From: Cladorhizidae sp. MBARI D1340-BT2
Taxonomy: Eukaryota > Porifera > Demospongiae > Poecilosclerida > Cladorhizidae
Direction of reading: 5' to 3'
Length of the DNA: 64,000 nucleotides
Assembly: GCA_028752905.1 (NCBI GenBank)
Contig: JAQNBH010000004.1
Span: 39,364,336-39,428,335 of the forward strand
Shown here: one piece after another, positions 20,503 through 30,963 of the stretch
How positions within the stretch are numbered: position 1 is the stretch's first letter
Layout: every line of letters begins with the position of its first letter
Program-made: the position numbers and the translations under genes
The notes under the pieces: generated by a model
The model's input: the letters and a program-made list of their open reading frames with translations, nothing else
Told to the model about the DNA's origin: nothing
Databases searched by the model: none

Positions 20503-21740
20503 CTCCAAGTGTCGTTTTACGACTCCAGCCATCAAAAAATTCGTGCGCGTTTTTTTAAAGTTTACGCACGCGCGTTTTGGGTGTCTTTTTTATATTTTTT
20601 AAATCAATACAAAAGTGGATGAGACAAAAGTGTACAGACAAAAGTGTACAAACATATAACCAGTTAAAAGTTAAATCACGCCATCTACCTCCGGAGATCG
20701 AATTGGGAGGCGGCGGATCCACAGTGTAGCATTGCCCTTCCACAAGTTAATCGATAGCCTTTGGAACAGATGGCGAGTAGCTTCTGAGGGAGGAATGCCC
20801 AAACGATGTCCTTGAAGGCGTCCTACCTCCCGAATAACCTTGGCTGCATCCTCGCTCCACCCCCCTAGAGTCTCCACGACCATAGGAATGAAGGTGACAC
20901 CTACAGCCCTGCATGCCTCAGAATGAGCTACCATTTTCCTTTCGATTCCCACGGAGAGGGCATGTCCCTGAGTGACAGCAGCCTCCTTCAATGTCCTGCC
21001 CTGAAGAGTAGATATAACATGTACATCTAAAGCAGCTGGTTGACCTCTCTTCCAAGTGGGCAAGAAGACATCGGCAGGACGACTGTTGGTTCCGGGAATG
21101 AGAGAGGGCAACTCCTTCCTTGGTGCAAGAGCAGCGGATTGAGCTGCAGAAAATAGAGCATCTCGGATGGAGTCGTGCCTGTGGATACGATCCCCGTTAC
21201 CACCACAGCCTACTTGGTGGTCCCCAAAGGAGTCACAAATAACCTGGCAGATGGGGCATCTAGCACCCTCCTCAACCATCGGGAGACCCAACCAATACTG
21301 CAAGCACAATCTGAACTCCCAGTCTTGTAGGTGGAGACCAAGAGCGTGAGAGGGGGTGACGTTCAGCCAATCGCCGGCATGGGGGATGGCGGATGAAAGA
21401 GCTAGAGCTTTGAAGCGTATGTCGGTAACCTCTGCTACAAGCTTCGAGTAGGAAGCCACATCTATGGAGTGAGAGAGGTGTTTTTGGCGGAGAGGGACGT
21501 CTACTTCACAGATGGAGCACCAGTCAGGTTTATTGGCAGACTTGGCCAGCTCTAACAAAGTTGGGGCTCGTGCCGCGTTTTTTAAAGTTGACGCACGGGC
21601 GGGGGTACACGTGGGAATTGAATATATTTTTTTGGTGATTTGGAGGGGGTAGTCTTTTTTCATGAAATATCATCCAAATAATAATATCTGCATTGCAGCT
21701 GATTTGGAGGGGGTAGTCTTTTTTCATGAAATATCATGCA
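20503..21740. mobile_element. Second Merlin-type fragment, split by a LINE 3' end
   Basis: From about 20503 to 20590 the sequence repeats the left terminus of the Merlin element (CAAGTGTCGTTTTACGACTC and the GCGCG block). The next part of that terminus (the GCCGCGTTTTTTAAAGTTGACG block and the GGAGGGGGTAGTC repeats) resumes only at about 21571-21735. The roughly 980 bp between them are a LINE fragment. This is therefore a Merlin end into which a LINE inserted. Confidence 0.7.
20671..21567 (-). pseudogene. LINE C-terminal fragment, zinc-binding and post-RT domain
   Basis: An uninterrupted - strand frame reads NKPDWCSICEVDVPLRQKHL, AGDWLNVTPSHALGLHLQDW, FRLCLQYWLGLPMV, GARCPICQVICDSFGDHQVG, CGGNGDRIHRHDSIRDALF, GTNSRPADVFLPTWKRGQPA, LDVHVISTLQ, FIPMVVETLGGWSEDAAKVI and EATRHLFQRLSINLWKGNA. 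This C-x2-C ... DH...C ... H-x-x-x-R-D/R-P-A-D-V region ends many animal LINE ORF2 proteins, where it resembles a restriction-like or nucleic-acid-binding module. The RT domain is absent. The first 30 residues of the frame are read from flanking Merlin sequence. Confidence 0.8.
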
Positions 21741-21981
21741 TGGGAGTCTATTTCCGAAGACATGATAGGTCGCTCCTTCCTATACTGCGGGATCTCAAAC
21801 AACATAGAGTGATAGAAGACGGTTCTGAGGACCAATACATCAGGGAATGCGTGCCAAGGAGATTGTGGAGGAGAGCGAAGATGACGAAGATCCCTTTGCT
21901 GAGCTGACTGAAGGTGAAGCTGATGAGGTGAAGGGCCTGGACAACCTTAAAGAGGAGGACGAAGAATACTACGAAAAATAA
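21730..21981 (+). pseudogene. Pogo-type transposase C-terminus
   Basis: In mixed frames the sequence gives ESISEDMIGRSFLYCGISNN, the W-x-x-V-S-x-x-x-I-x-x-S-F-x-x-C-G-I-x-N motif near the end of pogo transposases. An acidic tail follows, ESEDDEDPFAELTEGEADEV then KEEDEEYYEK before a TAA. At least one frameshift lies between the blocks. It is the likely partner of the N-terminal piece at 18180-18747, the middle having been replaced or deleted when Merlin copies entered. Confidence 0.6.
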
Positions 21982-22382
21982 CTAGCTAGCGCACGTGCGA
22001 TGCCTCAATAAACTTTGTTACTCGCGTGACTATGAAATCCGTGTGCAAATCGGAGTTCAAAGTTTAATGCGCGTTATATGGGGCCAATATTTTCAATGAG
22101 TTACCCACAAAGCTATTTAAAATGATTGGTTTGAGCGCTCATGGGCCAGGGTGCTTAGTACGTATTGACTGCAAAGTCAGTATGCTGATCCTAATTATGA
22201 AGTCGTTGGGCATTGAGTAACTATAAAGTAATTGACCTGAATTCTGCTATCCAAAAATTATCATTTTTATTGTCGCACAAAATAGAATATCACACAAAAT
22301 AGAATATAGATATGAATGTTAAAGTAGTAAACTGGGTTATGTGGTCCAAGACTAATCCAGGTTGTGTTGGATGTGCAGTTGG

Positions 22383-23583
22383 TTAGGAAGAGGGTGTGAT
22401 TGCTGTAGCAGTGCATGGAGAATATAAATAGTTGTGGTGTGATAGGTGGGGAGTGGAAGGAACAGACGGGGGTGGGATTGGACAGTGCTGGTGAGGAGTA
22501 TGATTGGAGGGTGTTTCGGGAGGATGTGGGTAGTTCTGGTGAGGAGTGGAAGTGCTGTCATCCCACTGGCATTCACAAAGCTCCTTGCACTGCAATAATT
22601 TCGGTCGTTGTAGCTCTTGGGTGACACGAAGGATCTCTTTCTCGAGTCTTTTTGACTTTTCCATGTCTCTCTCCTTCTCTGCCTCATCTCTCTCCCTTTC
22701 TGCCCATTCTTTCTCCATTACTGCCCTGTCCTTTTCTTTCTTCGTCTTTTGTATTTCTATCTCTCTCTGATGTTCTGAAATAAGCCCTCTCACAATATAC
22801 TCGGTAAGAGTCTGTAGTCTTAACATTAGGTGATTTGTGCGGTTGACCATTTCTTGGTGCCCTTCCTCATAATGCATGTGCAGGCCAAACTTTTGTTGTT
22901 CTTTCTCATTCAACTGCCTTCGGTAAAGTTCAATCTGCTCACTGAAGTGTTTTGTATTTGTTTGACTAGTCTTCTCCTGGCTTTGGATCAACTTGAGCTT
23001 CTCTTTCACATCTTCTTCCAGTTCATCCACTTTCCTAATAAGAAACTGGCAGTTGTTACACGTGTTCCCCACAGGAGAGGCATAAAAATCTAAGGAACTG
23101 CCGGCTGAGCCTAGCGGTGTTTCATATACCTCTGACTCAGAGTCATCATCGCTAATGTATGACGATGGCTGCTCCTGCGTTTTGCTTATTTTGTTAGTAG
23201 AGCTGCTCTCGCTGCAATTTCTCTGCCTATCATGCATGTCCCTCTGACTCATTTCACCCTCTTCATCCTCATTTTGTTCTTCTTCATGGTCTTCCATTTC
23301 TCTATCCATGTGTGTCCTCATCTCTGGTTTGTTAATGTATTCTGGACTAACATTGTTGTCGATCGTACTTGACTTGGGAATTTCGTTCCCACCAATTTTT
23401 GTTGATGGATTTGTCGGTGTGACCATGTCTTCATATGGTACATTTGCAGAGTGCATGCCAAATTTGGTAGGCTTGTATTCCATTCCCATTGCAATATTTA
23501 GCTCTCGTAGTTTGTTCTCTATACACCCCATTTTGGAGAATTGGCTTTGTATCGGCATCATCATAAATGGAGAGACGTCAGTT
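22383..23583 (-). CDS. Coiled-coil protein with death-fold-like N-terminus, exon 2
   Basis: Exon 2 begins after TTATTAG (exon base 23583) and ends at a stop at 22383-22385. Joined to exon 1 it completes a frame of 636 codons (707 + 1201 nt). Visible parts: acidic Glu/Asp stretch (EDHEEEQNEDEEGEMSQRD), Ser-rich stretch, ISDDDSESEVYETPLGS, a CNNC pair, then heptad-rich coiled coil (IRKVDELEEDVKEKLKLIQS; HQREIEIQKTKKEKDRAVME; ERERDEAEKERDMEKSKRLE) and a Pro/His/Thr-rich tail (about 60 residues). I do not recognise the protein as a whole. Coiled coil plus a helical interaction domain suggests a scaffold or signalling adaptor, which is inference. Confidence 0.8.
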
Positions 23584-23889
23584 CTAATAACAATGACAAT
23601 AATTCATGAATTTTGATTTTAACTCATATTCAACTCTCCACTCCTTCACACTGACATTAACCTGATATTGCTATGGCCTTCTTACCTCCTCCCTCCCATT
23701 CTCTCTCTATGGTCCTGTGTATATGGTGGATACTCCATTACAAGCACTTGTAATTACATACGCTAAGAGAAAAATGGTCACTTCTCTAGCTGGCCTAAAG
23801 GTGGGAGCAAATAAATACTTCCTGCTGAATGTGTGTATAGCTATCCTTATAATTATGGCCATACATGTATACTTGACATTAGCTCTTAC

Positions 23890-24596
23890 CTGTTGTCTAG
23901 TATATATTCAGGTCCAGTGCCAGCCAGAAGTAGAGCATCTCCTCCTTCAGTACAGCTCACGTGTTTCTGACCTCCAAATGACACCATCTGAGGAATTGTG
24001 TGTGAAGATTGCATGGCACCAGCAGGTGCAATTGGTGTGGCATTTCTTGCTTCTGCTGTGCCGGGTGGATAATTGGTAGCTTCTACTTTAGAAAAGGACA
24101 GATCTTCTGGCCTGTGGATTTTATTACCTGGTAAGCATCCTACCAGATAAGCAGTATCTTGATAATGGAGTTTTGCATTATGACGTTCATCTTCCACCAG
24201 TTTTTGATGTTTCTTTTCTGCCTCCATTATTCCAAGTATGCTCTGCTTCTTCTCAACTTCATTTCTTTCCGTCTTTTTTTCTTGCTCAGCTATCATCTGT
24301 TCTTCCAAAATACATCCAAGGTATGATAAACCTGACTCGGCTTTTAAAATGGCTACTATGGTGTAGTAGGCATTGGGATCATTTCGGACTCGATCTTGAA
24401 GAGTGGTCACCATTGTTTGCACAAAGGTATCTCTGTCCACCGTATTATCACTGCACATGAGCTGAACCTGCATGGTGAGGAGGTCTTTGGAGAATAACAC
24501 TCTGCACAAGCTTTTGTGTGCATGTCTAATTCCAGTACACAGCTTGTCAGTTGCCCATTTCATTACCTCATATTCTAGATTGAAATAGTCAGACAT
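23890..24596 (-). CDS. Coiled-coil protein with death-fold-like N-terminus, exon 1
   Basis: The ATG at 24596 opens MSDYFNLEYEVMKWATDKLC. The first 110 residues (SLCRVLFSKDLLTMQVQLM, FVQTMVTTLQDRVRNDPNAY, YTIVAILKAESGLSYLGCIL) have the helix pattern, including a central L-x-x-x-V..R-V...P..Y..I...L, seen in death-fold-like domains (CARD/DED type) common in sponge and cnidarian proteins. A basic and acidic helix (EQEKKTERNEVEKKQSILGI) follows. The donor GTAAGAGC begins at 23889, leaving phase 2, and AG plus A from exon 2 restores Arg. The domain name is an inference from pattern, not from a search. Confidence 0.78.
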
Positions 24597-26800
24597 ATCT
24601 CGTAGCTATCTTAATACACAACTTTTAGTGGCTGTTTTCAGGCATATAGCTAAGCTCACTAGCTGATACCAGCCTTAGAAACTTGCAGTCCGCCTCATAT
24701 ATGGAGATAGTAACCTTTTGTAGGAAAGAGGGATTTTTATGCACGTCATCTAACATTTCCCTTTTGTGTGTGTATCGCTTACCACCCATCATGCCATCTC
24801 CATATATATGACACTGGGTCAGCTTCTACCCTATCACCACACTACTTTTTTATGGCTTTAATGCCTTTAAAATCATTATCAAACTACTGTATCTTGGAAA
24901 AGTGCTTAGTAAACATTATTCAGCATTGAAGTGTTATTCTGTGTTGGTTTTAGCTGAATATTCTTCCACTTCTGGTTGCTTAGTGCCCTGCTTCTGATGA
25001 CAATATGCAACTATGCAAACAAAACTGGCACTTAACAGCAAATATAAATGCTGCCGTTTAATGCCAACTTATTTCTGGTTTATTGTATCTTAAAATAAAA
25101 CAGTTTGGTATAAAATCAGCTACGTGGAAGAGGAAGCAATTTAAAGCTGTGCATCATTAAATTGCTATATGCCTACAACAAACCTCAGAGCAAGAAGGTC
25201 CATCCAGGAGCACCTCATTGCTCAAAGAACGAAGGAACTCGGAATGATTCTGGTGAGCACAGGTGCTTGTGCTGCTTTCCACTGAAGAAGAACTTTCAGA
25301 AACAGTAGCAAAAGTCAGGAAGAGACCATCACGAAGGCAGTTACAATTGCCAGCTAATTTAGTTTGTTTGTCATGTCTAACAGTTTCATATTGGGCATGT
25401 GCATTCAGAGAATAAGTGCATCATAACAATACTTTGCATTGTTTATTTTAGGCTGGACTGACTGGGGAAGGCAATGGGGAGCAATTTCTATATAACCTCC
25501 CGACCATTTCTTTCAACTTTCCGAAGAGATCTTTTGGCAAGATACCTGTTCTTGCCAACTTCCAGTATGACATGTTTCCTCAGTAACCCTTCATTCGCAG
25601 TGAGACCAAATCGCAGTGAGACCAAAGATGTTATCAATTTCCCCATACATTTGGTAGCTTTCAAACAGAAATGAATGAGAGCCAACAATTCCATCCTATA
25701 AGCTAAGCTAAACTTAATGCTATAAATTAGCTACATAGCTGGTTAAATTTATCTTCTCTATATTGTTGATAATAATTTGACTAGCATCCAGCAATATACA
25801 GCTAAATTTCTAACTGATTGTTATAGCATTGGCTCCGGGCTCATATCTTTGAGGATTAGTTATAAATGCAGCTAGCTCTAGAGAGATATGAATGCTAATA
25901 CCAAGAGTGTGTGGATGTTTTTTATTATGTTTCTCTATTGGCAAAATTTAGCTTAGCTAATACACCCTGACAAAGTCTAAATCAACCCCTTTTTCTGTTG
26001 GCCACCATAGTGGTATTTATTATCGTGGATGCATTGGGGAAGGTGCATATGCTTAAAGGGATGGAATTGATTTTGGCCACACCCAGTTTTTATCTTGAGG
26101 AAAGCAAGGAGTCGTATCTAGGGCCAGGGGCAAGGTGAAGCTGGTTTTGATTTACAGGAGAAAAGTGAGTGTACCACTCTCAATGAAAAGGGTGGGAAAG
26201 CTGTGAAGAATAGCAGCAATGCCTAGAGAGGTAGAGGCAGTGCCAGTCTAGTTCAAGAGCTGTTATGAGTTTTGTTACCACTATGATCTGCTCCAGAGAT
26301 AAATGTAGGACTATTGAGCTGTGTACCCATTAAATGTATTGTAGATTTTGCCCTGAACTAGTCACAAAAATAGACAGATGGGGAGAGAATCTATTGCAAT
26401 GCTAGCTCTACTGGATATTCAACTAATTCATTTATGTTATATGTTCAGATCATAATTGCTGAGGGTAGAAGGCATTAGGCATGCAGGAAGCAGCATTTGT
26501 TAGGGGCACTTGTAATAGAGTAGTCACTGTTCTTTATTTAACTCAAACACTCACCGAGGCATCCTCGGTTTAAACTAGTTTGGATTCGGGCAGAAATACC
26601 TGTAGTCTGTTGTAGGAGCTGGTGTGGTATATCGAGCAGTCTACATACATACATAGACACATATAGTATGTGGCTACTTGCTAAGAAGGAAAAAAAGAAT
26701 TGAAAAATATATATTATATATATACTTGGAAGGTAGTCTGCTGGTGAAGGCTACAAATAGTGCTCAATGCTGTGTTAAAGTAGAGCTATTGAATAGTAAT
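24597..26800. other. Intergenic, no gene recognised
   Basis: This is the upstream side of the coiled-coil gene. It is AT-rich with only short open frames (for example 25474-25694 on both strands) that show no motif I recognise. Confidence 0.5.
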
Positions 26801-26810
26801 ACTAGGGATG

Positions 26811-26857
26811 GCTAGTCCTACTATCGTTTCATGCTAATGCAATCATCAGGGACAATG
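26811..26857 (-). ncRNA. Hammerhead ribozyme motif
   Basis: On the - strand: stem I strand GTCC, core CTGATGA (plus positions 26843-26849), stem II TGC-ATTA-GCA with a flanking T/T mismatch, core GAAA, stem III C-GATA-G closed by the A15.1/U16.1 pair, cleavage after A at position 17, then GGAC completing stem I. All invariant core bases are present. The very short stem III is what has been reported for hammerheads in Penelope-like elements, which may work as dimers. The inverted right copy at 27404-27452 keeps the core but its stem I no longer pairs. Confidence 0.72.
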
Positions 26858-26959
26858 AGCAACTGAGGTGGCATGTGAGCATATATGAGGTGGGGCAGGC
26901 AAGTGGGTGATGGGTGGGCGTTAATGAATGGGTGTTGATGAATGTGATATTCAAATGCT

Positions 26960-27426
26960 CTTGAGGAGAAGCTTGTTCTTGTGTCTATACTTTGAAAGGA
27001 ATTCTGATCGCTTGTTCAATGATGTTTGGCTGTCGGAGTAGATAATGTGGAATTTTTCAGCAATGCACAAGTTGCAACGTTTTGATATGGTGGAATATGA
27101 TGCTGCTCTGTTGATAATTGCCCATTTTATATTGTCTCGGGTTTTGCTGTCCACGTGTTTGGAGAGTTCTGTAGTGTTTCATGGTTGAAGGAGAACTTGT
27201 GGTTTGTGTAGCGTGCCTTGAAAGTTGTATCCGTGAGCCCTATGTATTGTTTTTCGTCATGGTCGGTGGAGATGGAGGCTTTGTAAACTATAGATGTGGC
27301 AAGGCAGTACCCATCCAGCGGGCAATCTTTCTTATTTTGGCAGCTGTATGACTTGCTTGGCTCTTGTTGTAGGTTGATAGGTTTGTTTTTTATTTTGTTT
27401 TGGGACACTGATGATTGCATTAGCAT
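26960..27426 (-). pseudogene. Penelope-like element GIY-YIG endonuclease fragment
   Basis: The - strand reads CQNKKDCPLDGYCLATSIVY, KASISTDHDEKQYIGLTDTT and FKARYTNHKFSFNHE, then after a frameshift near 27130 IKWAIINRAASYSTISKRCN, LCIAEKFHIIYSDSQTSLNK and RSEFLSKYRHKNKLLLKSI. The C-P-L-x-G-x-C, Y-I-G-L-T, F-x-x-R-Y-x-x-H and C-x-L-C-x-x-E-K sequence of motifs is the C-terminal GIY-YIG nuclease of Penelope-like elements. The reverse transcriptase upstream is missing. Confidence 0.85.
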
Positions 27427-27769
27427 GAAACTATAGTAGGACTAGCCATCCCAATACTTCTCTATTATTACTATTAGTCAAAAATGTCAGTTAAGACACT
27501 TTGCTCAGTAAACTTAGCAACTGTGTTATTTTTCTAATAGAATAGAGCTTAAGGCAACCTTGCACAAACTGCTTGTATTATGTGATCTCTAATGTACTTA
27601 CTACATGTTGGAAATTCCTACATGTTGCATTGTGTCCTACCATCAGAAACATGAAATATGCATGTGCACGTACATTCCTTAACAGAACGGCCAATGATTA
27701 TGGGCTAAGGTGGCCTATGATGAACTTGGTAATCAAATGTTACCTAACAGTCTAACACAAACATGACTC

Positions 27770-28760
27770 ACAGGAACCCATACATGACCCATGGAACCCC
27801 ATATATATAACCGACAGGATAGCCATACTTAACCCACAAGATGGGTCAACCACACATAACCATAGGATACCCATACATAAAACTCACAGGAATCCCTACA
27901 TAACCGAAAGAACACCCATGTGTAAATATATATATATATACCCCACAGGATACTTGAACATAACCCATAGCACACGACACCCATACATAACCCATAGCAC
28001 ATCCATACGTAACCCACAGAACGCCCCTGCATAACCCGCAGGACACCCCACCACAGGACACCAATACATGACAAACAGGATACCCATGCATTAACTACAT
28101 GACACACATACATAACCCACAGAACACCCATACATATACCCATACATAACACACAGGACACCCATACATAACACACAGGACACCAAAGATTCACACACAA
28201 ACACACATGCATAAACACAACAATGAACATGCATAAACACACATGCACAAACACACGCACACATACACATGCAGAAACATAACATGTAGATACATGCATA
28301 TACACACAACAATGCATGACCCACAGGACACCCATACAAGACCCACAGGATATCCATAATTATAATTATAATCCACAGGATATCCATACATAATCCACAG
28401 GACACCCATACATAATCTACAGGACACCCATACATGCCCACACACATAACCAGCAGGACACCTATACATAACCTTCAGGACACACATACATAAACCACAG
28501 GACACCAAAGATTCACACATCACACACAGAGATATAAGCACACATACACACACAGAAGAATGCAAAAACCACATGACACACAAACAAGACCCATATGACA
28601 ACCATGCCTAACTCACAGGATACGACCCATAGGATAACCATGCATAACCCATAAGACACCCAAATATAACAACAAACAGGACACTGACACAAGACAGGAC
28701 ACCCATTCATAATCCATTCATAATCCACAGGAGAACAGCCATACATACCCACAGGACAAT
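27770..28760. repeat. Degenerate minisatellite, about 22-bp unit
   Basis: Units of the type CACAGGACACCCATACATAA recur about 22 bp apart, with many diverged copies and (CA)-rich stretches around 28190-28310. The - strand shows long Cys/Val/Met-rich open frames that are simply the translated repeat. It contains a short (TA) run at about 27929-27942. Confidence 0.92.
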
Positions 28761-29640
28761 GCATAAACAGGACTATGTATCAATCAACATTATGCTCACT
28801 CTCTCTATCTCCAATCATTATCTATCCAATACACTGTCCACAATATTTAACCTGTACTACGTTAGAAAGTAGACACTGATGCTTGCTGGAACTGTTAGCT
28901 GAATCTTTTGGGGTACAGGATTTCAACAATGAAGGGCAGAGGACATTTTGATCACTAGTTATGGTGCATGGTAAGGGGTAGTCATAAAGAAAGAAGCCTG
29001 AAAGAAGCCTCACGAATCCGTGACCGACATCTTTATTAAAAATTAATGTGTTTAATGTGAGTCATGAATCTGCAACAGTTATCTCCATGTAACATATAAT
29101 TATGTCACCAATATAATACTTCATTTTTCCCCATCCTTCCCCATCCTCTACTCCCCCCATTCCTCTGCTCCCCCCACCTCCCATTTCAAAATCCCTGTCT
29201 GCCACTGGTTATCCTGCACCAGTGGTACATATACCACCTCGGGTCACAGTGCCATGGTTACTTCAGTTTTCTTCTCACTCACATCTGAAAAAGCATCTGA
29301 TGACAACCTAGAAATCGCAAACCAACTGACACCAATTACAACCTGGTGAGAGAAGGATTTCGAAGTCTCTGAAAAGGAAGTCTCTGAAAAGAATAATGGG
29401 GATGAGAAAAGTGCAGTAGCTGGCTCAATCTCCCCTCCCCCAAAATAGTCCTGGGCAACACTGTGTGTATTATTGCTAGAGCTTGAAACATTTCTCCTGA
29501 AGCCGTATTTCTTGGTGAAGTTGAGAAGGGTTCACCGTTTCAGTGTGCTCGGCTCATCACCTCTTCTGATGTCCGCGCAATAATTGGAATTACAATTACC
29601 TACGGAATCCCTTTACCGAATCCAGTGAAAGCCTTACCTA
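28761..29640. other. Intergenic upstream of the MUL1-like gene
   Basis: No gene seen. A C-rich stretch lies at 29130-29200. The last few hundred bases are the presumed promoter and 5' UTR of the gene at 29670, but no TATA box is evident. Confidence 0.5.
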
Positions 29641-29669
29641 AGGAGTACCTGTGACTAAGGTTGAGCTGA

Positions 29670-30446
29670 ATGGAGCAGCATCTGTTTGGCGCTTTGCTGG
29701 GTACCTCTTCCCTGTTGGTTGGCTATATGCTTCACCAGCTGTCGCAAATGCGTTCCCGTGAACTCTCCTACCTCCAACATGTTCCCCAATTCTCGGACTT
29801 CAATGAACTCCGCAAACATCTTGGCAGTAGCCCCGAAAACAAAGCTGAGGTGATGGTTGAAGGGATAGTGAAAAAACTTGGTAAGGAAGCTCTGAAATCT
29901 GAAACGGCTGGTATGGAAGGAGCTGCAAAGTTGGTTACAACCACTACCTACAAGAAAGTACATTATCAAGCTTCCAATACCTGGAAAGAGTCGTCCAATA
30001 CAATTGAGAATATTTCCTCTTCTGTGCCATTTAGTCTTAGTGATAGACGGGGGAACCTACTTACGATTCACTCAGTTAAAAAAGCAGGTGGATTCCGGCA
30101 GATCCTTGAGAGAGTGTGGCAGGAAAAAACACTTCCTGATTCTCGAAGTTTTGGAGACTATGCTACCAACATGACAGTGAAGGAAATTCCCAATGGATCT
30201 TTGATGCGTGAATATCTTCTCGTATTCAGTTCACCAATGGCTGCTTATGGGATAGCTACACTTGAAAACAAATCATACCTGAGTAGTGGCACAATTAAGC
30301 TAGTTCCCACTGAAGTCAGTTCTTCAATCCAGGGTTTGATTTCACGAAGTGAGGTGGTTGTGGATGTTCTGAAGTTTTTCTCTGTGATTTTGCTTGTTGG
30401 TGGAGGTGGTGTTTTGTTGTGTTCAGTGTCATTCCTCTGGCAATGA
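29670..30446 (+). CDS. MUL1-like: MUL1/MAPL-like membrane protein without a RING domain
   Basis: A single-exon 258-aa frame. Residues about 5-25 (LFGALLGTSSLLVGYMLHQL) form a first membrane helix. Residues about 60-230 match the GIDE/BAM domain of mitochondrial E3 ligase MUL1: VEGIVKKLGKEAL, then YKKVHYQASNTWKESSNTIE, SSSVPFSLSDRRGNLLTIHS and the LVPTEV block. Residues about 236-255 (LKFFSVILLVGGGGVLLCSV) form a second membrane helix. Human MUL1 (about 352 aa) continues into a cytosolic C3HC4 RING, and here TGA follows within a few codons. I find no Cys/His cluster in the next 700 bp. Likely mitochondrial or peroxisomal outer membrane, but ubiquitin-ligase activity is not expected. It may be a retrocopy (single exon; A-rich tract at 30818-30840) or a specialised paralogue. 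Confidence 0.8.
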   Translation: MEQHLFGALLGTSSLLVGYMLHQLSQMRSRELSYLQHVPQFSDFNELRKHLGSSPENKAEVMVEGIVKKLGKEALKSETAGMEGAAKLVTTTTYKKVHYQASNTWKESSNTIENISSSVPFSLSDRRGNLLTIHSVKKAGGFRQILERVWQEKTLPDSRSFGDYATNMTVKEIPNGSLMREYLLVFSSPMAAYGIATLENKSYLSSGTIKLVPTEVSSSIQGLISRSEVVVDVLKFFSVILLVGGGGVLLCSVSFLWQ

Positions 30447-30864
30447 AAGTATTTAGCCAAGTCAATGATTCCCAAAGGTCGAACTCCTAAAACAACTGCT
30501 TGCTCATGTGAATTGAAACTCGTGATAATTGATTACGATTACATAGAAGACTAATGTACTACATACCATAGATTGCAGTTTTGTCTTAGCACTCAACATA
30601 ACATTACTTTTCTTTGGTTTCCTGTTTGGATCTAGCAAACGCCGGACTTTGGCTAAGAAGATTGGCCATCCGCTCTCCAGCTGTGGATGGTGTCATTTGA
30701 TTTCGGACTTATATTGTTTTTTTGTGTGGTTTTTTGTGGTTTTTTGTTTTTGCCGCTATCTTTTGGTCGCCATTGTTTCGTTGGTGTGTTGGAACTTTTA
30801 GTAGATTGTACATGTAAAAATTAAAAAAAAATTAAAAAAACTTCGTGGTCAAAATGAAGTGGCT

Positions 30865-30963
30865 GTCACGATATCGTGACGGTGGTCTACAGGTGACAAT
30901 TACTACTGTCACGAATACGTGACAATGGTCTTGATACGCCTGCGCGTGTCACGAATTCGTGAC
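30865..30963. promoter_or_regulatory. Three spaced 16-bp palindromes
   Basis: GTCACGATATCGTGAC (30865-30880), GTCACGAATACGTGAC (30908-30923) and GTCACGAATTCGTGAC (30948-30963) share the frame GTCACG-N4-CGTGAC. The first and third are perfect palindromes. Starts are 43 and 40 bp apart, about four helical turns. They lie about 420 bp after the MUL1-like stop. They look like binding sites for a dimeric DNA-binding protein, but which one is unknown. Confidence 0.6.

Larger units (their letters stand above)
26806..27452 (-). mobile_element. Penelope-like retroelement fragment with inverted ends
   Basis: A GIY-YIG-type coding fragment on the - strand is bracketed by inverted copies of one terminal sequence of about 48 bp (26806-26853 and 27404-27452; shared core TGATGATTGCATTAGCATGA, then ...TAGTAGGACTAGCCATCCC). 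Penelope-like elements commonly have such terminal copies in direct or inverted arrangement. No reverse transcriptase is present, so this is a 5'-deleted copy. Confidence 0.8.

Noticed and set aside
27829..28601. Cys/Val-rich - strand frames resembling a secreted or membrane protein
   Set aside because: Translation of the 22-bp minisatellite and CA-rich DNA.
27770..28760. CRISPR-like appearance of short spaced repeats
   Set aside because: Repeats directly abut, units are degenerate and there are no unique spacers. The window is eukaryotic.
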